A DNA stretch of 18,343 nucleotides from Holophagales bacterium. Lineage in GTDB: Bacteria > Acidobacteriota > Holophagae > Holophagales > Holophagaceae. The stretch lies in contig JAITFL010000026.1 in assembly GCA_031281385.1 (NCBI GenBank), positions 1 to 18,343 on the forward strand, read 5' to 3'. A program made the translations under genes and the position numbers. How positions within the stretch are numbered: the first letter of the stretch is position 1; each line of letters begins with the position of its first letter. Shown here piece by piece: positions 7,114 through 14,609 of the stretch. The notes under the pieces are model-generated. The model saw only the letters and a list, made by a program, of their open reading frames with translations. It ran no database searches and was not told where the DNA came from.

Positions 7114-8151
7114 ATGGCGCTAGGGTGCAAGTATGGTTCCCACAGAGTGATAGAACCTTCCGGCGGACTGCCGCAGCCCGCTCAAAAGCTGGACAACGAT
7201 ATGTCCAAGCTGTACGACAACGAAATATTGCTGGACGTGATAGCCCTCAATATTGATTCAGCCAGCTTTACCCAACTGAAAGATGCCAATGGCGGCGACC
7301 CGAAAAAGATCGGGGAACAAATACTGAGCATCGTTTCGCAGCGGGGCAAGATGCAGAACCCAGTGACGGGATCGGGGGGCATGTTCATAGGCAAGGTGGC
7401 CAAGATAGGCAGCGCACTGCAGGACAGAGACCTTAAAGTGGGTGACAAGGTGGCATCCCTTGTGTCCCTAAGTCTAACCCCGCTGAAGATCAATAAAATA
7501 AACAACATCCGCATGGAAATTGAAAGGGTGGAGATTGACGGGCAAGCGATTCTGTTCGAATCGGGAGTATATGCCAAGCTGCCCGCCGACATGGACGAGG
7601 GCTTGGCCTTGGCGGCGCTGGACGTTGCGGGAGCCCCCGCCCAAGCCGCTAGGCTGGTCAAACCTGGGCAGAGCGTCCTGATCTTGGGCGGCAGCGGAAA
7701 ATCCGGGATGCTGGTGGCGTATGAAGCCATGAAGCGCGTGGGTCCAACGGGCAGGGTGGTTGCCCACATCCACTCGCCAGCAAAAGAGGCGGTTCTTAGG
7801 TCGCTGAAACTTTGCCACGACGTTATCGCCGAGAGCGCGGGCAATCCGATGGCACTGCTTAACAAAGTGCTTGCAGCCAACGGCGGCAAGGAGTACGACC
7901 TAGTGTTCAACTGCGTGAACGTGCCAAACACTGAAATGGCCACGATACTGCCGTGCCGACAGGATGGCACGGTCTATTTTTTCAGCATGGCCACCGACTT
8001 CTGCAAGGCGGCACTAGGGGCAGAGGGCGTGGGCAAGGACGTTTTGATGATCGTGGGCAACGGCTACTCAAAAGACCATGCCGAAATTACGCTTGCCGAG
8101 TTAAGGGAACACGAGGGCCTGCGAAAATTCTTTGAAGAAAAGTTCGTCTGA
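7114..8151 (+). CDS. kdd: L-erythro-3,5-diaminohexanoate dehydrogenase
   Basis: Predicted to oxidise (3S,5S)-3,5-diaminohexanoate to 5-amino-3-oxohexanoate with NAD(P)+, a step of anaerobic lysine fermentation. The 345-residue length and the N-terminus GCKYGSHRVIEPSGGLPQPA are characteristic of this family, as is NEILLDVIALNIDSASFTQ. The Rossmann segment is VLILGGSGKSGMLVAYEA at residues 188-205 (GGSGKSG glycine motif), with GRVVAHIHSPAKEAVL as the second strand. The start is set by a strong AAGGAGG at 7101-7107, 6 bases before the ATG. The only partner here is an aminotransferase 61 bases downstream; kamA, kamDE, kce and kal, the usual pathway partners, are not in the window. Family assignment is from recognition of the sequence; substrate is inferred. 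Confidence 0.88.
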   Translation: MALGCKYGSHRVIEPSGGLPQPAQKLDNDMSKLYDNEILLDVIALNIDSASFTQLKDANGGDPKKIGEQILSIVSQRGKMQNPVTGSGGMFIGKVAKIGSALQDRDLKVGDKVASLVSLSLTPLKINKINNIRMEIERVEIDGQAILFESGVYAKLPADMDEGLALAALDVAGAPAQAARLVKPGQSVLILGGSGKSGMLVAYEAMKRVGPTGRVVAHIHSPAKEAVLRSLKLCHDVIAESAGNPMALLNKVLAANGGKEYDLVFNCVNVPNTEMATILPCRQDGTVYFFSMATDFCKAALGAEGVGKDVLMIVGNGYSKDHAEITLAELREHEGLRKFFEEKFV

Positions 8152-8212
8152 CCGGCCCAAACTTTCATAGCTCCACTTTTTGGCACCGCTAGTTCCACAC
8201 TGGAGGGCATCC

Positions 8213-9478
8213 ATGCCGCAGTCCGCGCCCAAGCTGAACCTCAGCAAGTCAATGCAGATGTACGAAGAGGCCCAGAAGCTGTCCCCTGGCGGCATGATGG
8301 GGATACGCCGCCCGTACAATTTCATACCGGGCGAATACCCCATATTTTTGGAACGCGGCTATGGCGGACACATCATAGACGTTGACGGGAACGACTACAT
8401 TGACATGCTTTGCGCCTATGGGCCCATCATCTTGGGCTACGATGAAGGCGAGATAAACGATGCAGCGATACGCCAGATGGAAAAGGGCTTCTGCTTTTCG
8501 CTGGTGCAACCAATACAGAACGAGCTGGAGCAAAAGCTGATAGACCTTATCCCCAGCGCCGAAAAGGTGATCTTGGTAAAAACTGGGTCGGATGCCACCA
8601 GCGTTGCTGTGAGGATCGCCCGCGGATGCACCGACAAAAACACCATATTCAGGTGCGGCTACCACGGCTGGCACGACTGGGCCGTCGAGGTGCATGGCGG
8701 AGTGCCCAAGTGCGTCCAAGACCTAACCGTTGAGTTTGAGTACGGGGATCTTGCCGAACTAGAGGCAAAGCTGGACGCCCACAAGGGCGACGTCGCGGGG
8801 ATAATCATAACGCCCGTCGGACACCCCTTGGCCAAGCCTGTGATGGCGCCACCCCCAGGCTATTTGCAGTCCGTGCGCGCCTTGGCCGACAAACATGGGG
8901 CGCTGCTCATTTTTGACGAAATACGCTCGGGGTTCCGCGTGGCCCTCGGAGGCGCCCAGGCGCACTACGGCGTAACGCCCGACCTAAGCACATTCGGCAA
9001 GGCAATGGCCAACGGCTATCCAATAAGCGCAGTGGTGGGCAGGGCCAAATTCATGGACGTGTGCGAAAAAAAAGTGTTCGTCAGTTCGACATTTTTCCCC
9101 AACAGCCTTGAGATGGCAGCCGCGATGAAGTGCTTAGAAATCTTGCAGCGCGACAAAATAATTGACCTAGTTTGGGAAAAAGGCGAGGCATTTTTACAGG
9201 CCCTAGAAGAAATAGTTAAAGAGACGGGGGCTCCGGCCACGGTCAGCGGCATCCCCCCCATGCCATACCTCACGTTCGACAAGGTTGATGATTCATACAA
9301 GGAGCGCAGGGAAAAATTCTACACCCAGGCCATCCGCCGCGGGCTGTTTATCCAGCCCTACCACCACTGGTACATCAGCGCTAGGCACACGGCTGCGGAC
9401 TTGGAGAAAGCCCTTTTGGCTATCAAGGAGGCCCTGCAGGTTGCAATGCTGGAATGTCCTCTAAGGCCGGGAAAGTGA
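8213..9478 (+). CDS. Class III PLP-dependent aminotransferase (glutamate-1-semialdehyde aminomutase-like)
   Basis: Fold type I PLP enzyme, 421 residues. Residues 22-60 carry the N-terminal substrate region (LSPGGMMGIRR, then FLERGYGGHIIDVDGNDYID). TGSDATSVAVRIAR (about 124-137) binds the cofactor phosphate, HGWHDW (151-156) stacks on PLP, IFDEIRSGFR holds the Asp that pairs with the pyridine nitrogen (Asp235), and STFGKAMANGYP holds the Schiff-base lysine (Lys263). The frame is open from a TTG at 8180, but the ATG at 8213 is preferred because TGGAGG ends 6 bases before it. It follows kdd closely on the same strand and probably shares its mRNA. It resembles glutamate-1-semialdehyde aminomutase, but the kdd context argues for an amino or keto product of the lysine route instead. 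No haem biosynthesis gene is near. Substrate not determinable. Confidence 0.88.
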   Translation: MPQSAPKLNLSKSMQMYEEAQKLSPGGMMGIRRPYNFIPGEYPIFLERGYGGHIIDVDGNDYIDMLCAYGPIILGYDEGEINDAAIRQMEKGFCFSLVQPIQNELEQKLIDLIPSAEKVILVKTGSDATSVAVRIARGCTDKNTIFRCGYHGWHDWAVEVHGGVPKCVQDLTVEFEYGDLAELEAKLDAHKGDVAGIIITPVGHPLAKPVMAPPPGYLQSVRALADKHGALLIFDEIRSGFRVALGGAQAHYGVTPDLSTFGKAMANGYPISAVVGRAKFMDVCEKKVFVSSTFFPNSLEMAAAMKCLEILQRDKIIDLVWEKGEAFLQALEEIVKETGAPATVSGIPPMPYLTFDKVDDSYKERREKFYTQAIRRGLFIQPYHHWYISARHTAADLEKALLAIKEALQVAMLECPLRPGK

Positions 9479-9572
9479 CGGTTTTGTAGTTCATTTGCTC
9501 ACATCAACAATATGTGTCATCAATATCAGCTATTTAGCCTTTGTGGGCAATTAGTGGCACAGATGATATTTT

Positions 9573-9602
9573 TTGCAATTCTTGTGATGTTTGGCGGATA
9601 AT
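9573..9602 (+). promoter_or_regulatory. Predicted sigma-70 promoter of the signalling operon
   Basis: TTGCAA (9573-9578, four of six matches) and GATAAT (9597-9602, five of six) are separated by 18 bases. Transcription would begin near 9609, just before a strong purine-rich ribosome-binding sequence. The rest of 9479-9619 is AT-rich and holds nothing else I recognise. Confidence 0.5.
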
Positions 9603-9619
9603 TTAATTTTGAGGGGGGC

Positions 9620-9643
9620 ATGAGCACCCAAGGCAGTCCATAA
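9620..9643 (+). CDS. Candidate leader peptide 1 (7 residues)
   Basis: ATG AGC ACC CAA GGC AGT CCA TAA encodes MSTQGSP. GAGGGGGG at 9611-9618 is the best ribosome-binding sequence in this leader and lies directly before the ATG. The stop TAA shares its last base with the ATG of the next small ORF (TAATG). It could be a chance ORF; the ribosome-binding site and the overlap chain are the only support. Confidence 0.3.
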   Translation: MSTQGSP

Positions 9644-9708
9644 TGACTAGCTCGAAAGAGCCAAGTGCATATTGGCTGAACAACACCAGCAACTGGATGG
9701 AGCGATGA
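9643..9708 (+). CDS. Candidate leader peptide 2 (21 residues), coupled to the HD-GYP gene
   Basis: This ORF starts on the ATG overlapping the previous stop and encodes a 21-residue peptide (begins MTSSKEPSAYWLNN, ends NWMER). Its TGA overlaps the HD-GYP start as ATGA (9705-9708). It has two Trp and no membrane segment. It may couple translation of the two, or be incidental. No homology is recognised. Confidence 0.3.
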   Translation: MTSSKEPSAYWLNNTSNWMER

Positions 9709-10757
9709 GCAAGGACAGACAAACGGTATTCATGGTGGACGACGACGCAACCAACTTGGCGGTTGGGGCCAGTGCGCTCGATGGCTACTATGACGTGCTG
9801 ACGCTAAACTCGGGCCAAAAGCTTCTGAAAGTTTTGGAGAGGAACATTCCCGACTTGATCCTGCTGGACGTTGAAATGCCGGACATGAGCGGATACGACG
9901 TGATTAAGCAGCTAAAGGAAAAGTCAGAGACGAATCAAATTCCAGTCATCTTCCTGACGGCCAAAACCGACGGCGACAGCGAGTTCGAAGGTTTTTCGCT
10001 GGGCGCCATAGACTACATAACAAAGCCATTTTTCCCCCCGCTGCTGCTCAAAAGGCTAGAAGCCCATCTCTCGCTGGCTTCACAGAAGAACGAGCTGGTC
10101 GAGTTCAACCAAAAATTGAGGGAGATGGTCAAAGAAAAAACAAAGGCCATCGTCGAGCTACAAGACGGCTTGCTGAAAACGGTGGCCAACCTGATAGAGC
10201 GGCGCGATGGCACCACGGGCGACCATGTAGAGAGGGTGCAGCACTATTTGGGCATCTTGATCCGCGGCATGAAAAATTTGGGAGTCTATGAAAAAGAATC
10301 CTCTAGGTGGGACGTGGATCTTTTGCTGCGCTCCTCGCAACTGCACGACATCGGCAAAATTGGGATAAAGGACAGCATCCTGCAAAAACCTGGCAGGCTG
10401 ACTCCAGAAGAATTTGAAGAAATCAAAAAACACGCCAGCATAGGTGCCCAAATCATTGCGGACATAGAAGAGGCGACGTCGGAACAGGAATTTTTGAAAT
10501 ACGCGAAAATCTTTGCGGCGTCCCACCACGAGAGATGGGACGGGCAGGGCTACCCAAACAGGCTTAAGGGCGAGAGCATCCCTCTGCTAGGCAGGATGAT
10601 GGCCGTTGCGGACGTGTATGACGCGCTGATATCCGAGAGGCCCTACAAAGAAGCATTCCCCAAAGAAAAAGCGGTTAATATGATTGTGGACGCCAGCGGC
10701 ACCCAATTCGACCCGGCCCTGATCGAAGTATTCAAAAGCGTGTTGGACGAATTATGA
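9705..10757 (+). CDS. Response regulator with HD-GYP domain (cyclic di-GMP phosphodiesterase)
   Basis: A 350-residue two-domain output protein. Residues 6-120 are a receiver: acidic pocket VDDD (11-14), phosphoacceptor Asp55 in LILLDVEMPD, LTAK (84-87) and the conserved TKPF (106-109). A coiled linker (about 125-160) leads to an HD-GYP domain with the complete set of motifs: HDIGKIGI (214-221), KPGRLTPEEF, KKHASIG, HHERWDGQGYP (274-284) and VADVYDALISERPYKEA. It should hydrolyse cyclic di-GMP, with activity controlled by phosphorylation. The ATG at 9705 is preferred over an in-frame TTG at 9672 because the receiver then begins at the normal distance from the N-terminus and GGATGGAG precedes it. 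Its stop overlaps an ATG of the next frame (ATGA, 10754-10757). It is the natural phosphate acceptor for the hybrid kinase two genes downstream. Confidence 0.93.
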   Translation: MSKDRQTVFMVDDDATNLAVGASALDGYYDVLTLNSGQKLLKVLERNIPDLILLDVEMPDMSGYDVIKQLKEKSETNQIPVIFLTAKTDGDSEFEGFSLGAIDYITKPFFPPLLLKRLEAHLSLASQKNELVEFNQKLREMVKEKTKAIVELQDGLLKTVANLIERRDGTTGDHVERVQHYLGILIRGMKNLGVYEKESSRWDVDLLLRSSQLHDIGKIGIKDSILQKPGRLTPEEFEEIKKHASIGAQIIADIEEATSEQEFLKYAKIFAASHHERWDGQGYPNRLKGESIPLLGRMMAVADVYDALISERPYKEAFPKEKAVNMIVDASGTQFDPALIEVFKSVLDEL

Positions 10758-10783
10758 CCCGGCCCCAGCAAAAGGAGAACACA

Positions 10784-11482
10784 GTGTTGAGAATCGCGCA
10801 AACATTTAACAAACTGGGTAGGCATGCAAAGGCCATCGCGGCACTAGTTTTGGTCACCGCTACTGCGATGCATACGGTCGGCTGTATGTTTTTTGGGAAT
10901 GAGGAAGAAGAGCTTATTACCATTGGAGCCGTTTTCCCGATAAGCAACGATTTTATTGTTACTGGCTCCGAATCCGCAACATGGGGGATCCATTCCGCAT
11001 TTGGCACGTTCATCGCCAAAAAGGCGATAAACAAGGATGGCGGAGTTTTGGGCAAGAATTTTGATTTGATTATCCTCGATGGCAAGGGCAACCCAAAAAC
11101 CGCATTGCAAATGTACGAAGAACACAAAAACAATGGCGTAGTGGCCGTCATCGGGCCGCCGATAGGCGCTATTGCCGCCGAGTTGTTTGAAAAAGCAAAA
11201 AATGACGGCCTGCCGTTCCTGACGCAAACCCTCCCGCCGCAGCAGATGGCCGCACGGAGGGAATACTACAAGGGGCACCCTGCAATGAAAGACCTGAGCG
11301 ACACCTACCTTACCAATTTTGGCTATGGGCCTCCACAAGTCGCATCAAATGCCTGCGAATGCATCCTCATGTTAGCGGACGCAATAAAATTGGCAGGGGG
11401 AACCAATAAAAAGGACGTTGTCTCTGCCTTAAATGAAATCAGTCAAAAGTTTATTTCAAATCCCGAAAATTCGAAGAGTTGA
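10784..11482 (+). CDS. Shortened Leu/Ile/Val-binding-type lipoprotein
   Basis: A 232-residue protein of the type I periplasmic binding family (branched-chain amino-acid receptor type). The signal segment AIAALVLVTATAMHTVGC gives a good lipobox (TVGC, Cys34), so it is probably lipid-anchored. Residues 46-147 match the first lobe (ITIGAVFPIS, AINKDGGVLGKNFDLIILDGKG, GVVAVIGPPIGAIAAELFEKAKNDGLPFLT). The sequence then jumps at about 147-160 to a segment typical of the late part of the family (LSDTYLTNFGYGPPQVASNACECILMLADAIKLAGG) and ends soon after. Full-length relatives have about 370-390 residues, so roughly 140 are missing, without any frameshift. The GTG at 10784 is chosen for its AAGGAG at the right distance; the frame also opens at an ATG at 10754 overlapping the HD-GYP stop. 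It may be a degraded gene or a reduced sensor partner of the kinase that follows. Confidence 0.75.
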   Translation: MLRIAQTFNKLGRHAKAIAALVLVTATAMHTVGCMFFGNEEEELITIGAVFPISNDFIVTGSESATWGIHSAFGTFIAKKAINKDGGVLGKNFDLIILDGKGNPKTALQMYEEHKNNGVVAVIGPPIGAIAAELFEKAKNDGLPFLTQTLPPQQMAARREYYKGHPAMKDLSDTYLTNFGYGPPQVASNACECILMLADAIKLAGGTNKKDVVSALNEISQKFISNPENSKS

Positions 11483-11493
11483 TGGAGGGACAC

Positions 11494-14400
11494 ATGCGTA
11501 TTTCTAATATCAGAGTTCAGCTGCGTATCACTTTTTTGGTAATGATGCTTTTTTGTTTTTTGCCAAGTTTTGGCGGTTTATTTGGACTTTTTCAAATTCA
11601 GCAAAACGAAAATGTCACTATTGACAATGTTGAAACATTAAAAAACGTTCGCGCCACTAATGTAAGCCTTCATTCCACCATCAACAGTTTAGTCACGCAG
11701 AACGATTTCAATCTCACGCCAGAATTAGAAACAGTGCTAAATGAGCAAATCACTGCACTGAATAATAGCGTTGAAATATACTATTCCCGCCAAGATCAAT
11801 TCGCAAGTATTTTCACGCCTGGCGAAAGACAGGACATGCTGAATTTAAAGATTATTTTTGAGAATCTTTATATAAAAAACATTAGAATTATCATTGATGC
11901 GCTCAAGTCTGGAAAACTAGCGGCGGCCATTAATTCCCTTGAAGACTTTAATCTCGCCTATTCTACAGTTATTTATATCAGTGATTTTGCAATAGACAAA
12001 AATATTACAAATTCTAGGGAAAACGCGGTCAAAAACCATAGGATCGCAAACCTGACTTTCACCGTGGTTCTTGGGATAGCTGCCTTGGCGGTAGTCGCTT
12101 CGTGGATGCTACTCAATTTCACCAGTAAGTCCATAACTTCCCCATTGGAAGAGCTGGGCAGGGCGGCCAATGGGCTGGCCAAGAGCAATCTTGGTGAACA
12201 GACCATGCCTTCTGCCTTCCAAAACCCGGATGACATCGCCCAATTTTCTAAAAATGTGCTAAGGGCCATAGATCAAGTGGCAGAGGTGCAAAAGGCCAAA
12301 GAAGAGGCCATGGTCGCCAAGTACGAAAAAGAAAAGGCCGAGGCTTCCGTGCGCGCCAAAAGTGACTTCCTCGCCAAGATGAGCCATGAAATTAGGACTC
12401 CGATGAACGCGATCACTGGCATGGCAGAGCTGGCAATGCGCGAGAACCTGCCAAGTGCCGCCAGAGAATATGTGCTGACAATCAAGCAAGCCGGCGCCGA
12501 CCTACTGTCCATCATCAACGACATTTTGGATTTTTCTAAAATTGAAACGGGCAAGCTGGAAATCATCAACAGAAAATACTCTTTTTCGTCACTGGTTAAC
12601 GATGTGATCAGCATCATCCGAATGCGCGCGTTTGAATCAAACATAAAGTTCATCGTTAAAATTGACAGCCGCATCCCCAACGAGCTGATAGGAGACCAAA
12701 TTAGATTGAGGCAAGTATTGATCAACCTTTTGAGCAATGCTTTCAAATATACAGAGCGAGGAAGCGTAACATTTACCATCATTGGAAAAATAATTGGCGA
12801 TGAGACCGTTGACTTAACTGTCGGCGTGAAGGACACGGGCCGCGGCATCCACAAGGACAACTTGAGCAAAATTTTTGACAGTTTTATCCAAGTTGATGCG
12901 GACAAAAACAAGTATATAGAGGGCACGGGACTCGGCCTCCCCATATCAAAGAGCCTCGCGATCGCCATGGGGGGAGACATTACAGTGGAGTCGCAGTATG
13001 GCATGGGAAGCACATTCACGTTGACAATCTCCCAAGCCATAAACAAACCTGATAGGCTGGCAACGGTTCAAGACTACCGCGAAAAGCACACGCTCGTGTA
13101 TGAAGCAGACGAACAGTACGCGGATTCCGTCGCCTATGCCTTAAGGAGCCTGCAAGTGCCTTGTACGTTGGTTTCCTCAAAGCGACAATTGAAGGAAAAA
13201 TTGGACTCCCGCGACTATCCATTTATTTTCATAGCATCGGACGCATACGAGGATATAAGGGGCATAATCCCTCCCCCCGACACTGGGTCGCATCTGGTGC
13301 TGATGTCCAGATTCGGCGAAGTTGTAGCCGAAGATAACTTGCAGACATTGTCTATGCCGCTGCACTCCATCTCGGTGGCGAACGTCCTGAACGGAAAAGC
13401 CGCAGGGTCCGCCTACAAAGAGGACGCAGGGTCGCTGGCCAGTTTTACTGCACCTAGAGCCACTGTGCTCATAGTGGACGACGTCTCAACAAATCTGCAT
13501 GTCGCCAAGGGGCTGTTGGCCCTTTACGAAATAACCGTTGATCTTGCCAAGAGCGGGGCCGAAGCCATCCAGGCGATTGTATCCAAGAAGTACGATTTGA
13601 TCTTGATGGATCACATGATGCCAGGAATGAACGGCGTTGAGGCGACAGCGCGAATCAGGGGAATGGGTTCGGAAACCCCATACTACAGCAACCTCCCAAT
13701 CGTGGCGCTTACTGCAAATGCTGTGATCGGGGCAAAGGACATGTTCTTAAAGAATGGGTTCAACGATTTCCTGTCCAAACCGATTGAGATGGCAAAGCTA
13801 GATATTATTTTGTCAAGATGGATCCCGCAGGAAAAGCAGAAAAAGACACTGCTAAAAACCAAGCACCGCAGAAGCTCAGCAGTCATCGAAATCGAAGGAA
13901 TTGACACTAGAATAGGCGTTGCGAGGGTCGGCGGGGAACCAAATAAATACCTGCAGACCCTTGGGATATTCTTGCAAGACGGAAAAGAAAAATCGGCTGA
14001 AATCAAAAAAGCATTGAACGCCGATGATATTTCAATGTATGTTATCTGCGTGCATGCGTTGAAGAGTGCGCTGACAAATATTGGCGCTCTGAATCTTTCC
14101 ATGACGGCAAAAAATCTTGAGAATGCGGGACGGATAAACGATCTGCAGTACATCCAAAGCCAAAATGGCACATTCATTTCCGATTTAGAAACAATGCTAG
14201 TAAATATCGCCAAGGCCCTCGATGCCCATAGCAACAAATCCAACGGCGCTGTAGCGGCCGTAGCAGAGATAAAATCCGAATTGGCGATGCTGAAGGCTGC
14301 GATTGACAACTTGGACCCCGCAGCAATCAAAGAGGCTGTGAAAAAATTACAGCCTTTTGTGGAGAGCGAAGGAGTTGGAAACACCGTCCGAGAAATGCTG

Positions 14401-14565
14401 ATGCACATCCTTGTCGGCGAATACGACGAGGCCGCAGGCTTGATTGATGTCGTAATAAAAAAAATTGACGCAGGCGGGGGCAAAAAAATAGGGAGTGGGG
14501 CTTCAAATGGAAATGGCAAACAAATGCCGCTGGCACTTGATGAACCCAGTGACGAAGGGGCTTAG
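11494..14565 (+). CDS. Hybrid sensor histidine kinase (HisKA, HATPase, pseudo-receiver, receiver, HPt)
   Basis: A 1023-residue membrane kinase. TM1 about 13-33, a mostly helical periplasmic region of about 150 residues, TM2 about 188-206, then a HAMP-like linker and coiled coil. HisKA has FLAKMSHEIRTPMNAI with His298. The ATPase has an N box (INLLSNAFKYT, 410-420), DTGRG (447-451) and GTGLGLPIS (477-485). Residues about 532-625 resemble a receiver but the expected phosphoacceptor position is Ala (FIFIAS). A true receiver spans 657-775 with Asp706 (LILMDHMMPGMNG) and SKPI. The HPt carries His854 (VHALKSALTNIGA). A helical tail of about 90 residues follows. ATG 11494 is chosen because GGAGGG lies 4-5 bases upstream; the frame also opens at 11479. 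It forms a signalling operon with the two genes before it, and its likely target is the HD-GYP receiver. Confidence 0.95.
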   Translation: MRISNIRVQLRITFLVMMLFCFLPSFGGLFGLFQIQQNENVTIDNVETLKNVRATNVSLHSTINSLVTQNDFNLTPELETVLNEQITALNNSVEIYYSRQDQFASIFTPGERQDMLNLKIIFENLYIKNIRIIIDALKSGKLAAAINSLEDFNLAYSTVIYISDFAIDKNITNSRENAVKNHRIANLTFTVVLGIAALAVVASWMLLNFTSKSITSPLEELGRAANGLAKSNLGEQTMPSAFQNPDDIAQFSKNVLRAIDQVAEVQKAKEEAMVAKYEKEKAEASVRAKSDFLAKMSHEIRTPMNAITGMAELAMRENLPSAAREYVLTIKQAGADLLSIINDILDFSKIETGKLEIINRKYSFSSLVNDVISIIRMRAFESNIKFIVKIDSRIPNELIGDQIRLRQVLINLLSNAFKYTERGSVTFTIIGKIIGDETVDLTVGVKDTGRGIHKDNLSKIFDSFIQVDADKNKYIEGTGLGLPISKSLAIAMGGDITVESQYGMGSTFTLTISQAINKPDRLATVQDYREKHTLVYEADEQYADSVAYALRSLQVPCTLVSSKRQLKEKLDSRDYPFIFIASDAYEDIRGIIPPPDTGSHLVLMSRFGEVVAEDNLQTLSMPLHSISVANVLNGKAAGSAYKEDAGSLASFTAPRATVLIVDDVSTNLHVAKGLLALYEITVDLAKSGAEAIQAIVSKKYDLILMDHMMPGMNGVEATARIRGMGSETPYYSNLPIVALTANAVIGAKDMFLKNGFNDFLSKPIEMAKLDIILSRWIPQEKQKKTLLKTKHRRSSAVIEIEGIDTRIGVARVGGEPNKYLQTLGIFLQDGKEKSAEIKKALNADDISMYVICVHALKSALTNIGALNLSMTAKNLENAGRINDLQYIQSQNGTFISDLETMLVNIAKALDAHSNKSNGAVAAVAEIKSELAMLKAAIDNLDPAAIKEAVKKLQPFVESEGVGNTVREMLMHILVGEYDEAAGLIDVVIKKIDAGGGKKIGSGASNGNGKQMPLALDEPSDEGA

Positions 14566-14576
14566 CCGCGTTCAAC

Positions 14577-14597
14577 GCCAATCGAACGACAATTGGC
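14577..14597. terminator. Weak hairpin between convergent kinase genes
   Basis: GCCAAT (14577-14582) and ATTGGC (14592-14597) form a 6-base inverted repeat with a 9-base loop in the 44-base gap between the two convergent genes. There is no T-run on either side, so it is only a weak candidate for a shared terminator. Confidence 0.25.
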
Positions 14598-14609
14598 AAT
14601 CATTGATAC

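Noticed and set aside
9555..9578. Sigma-54 promoter (TGGCAC ... TTGCA) before the HD-GYP gene
   Set aside because: The GG-to-GC distance is about 17 bases instead of the required 10.
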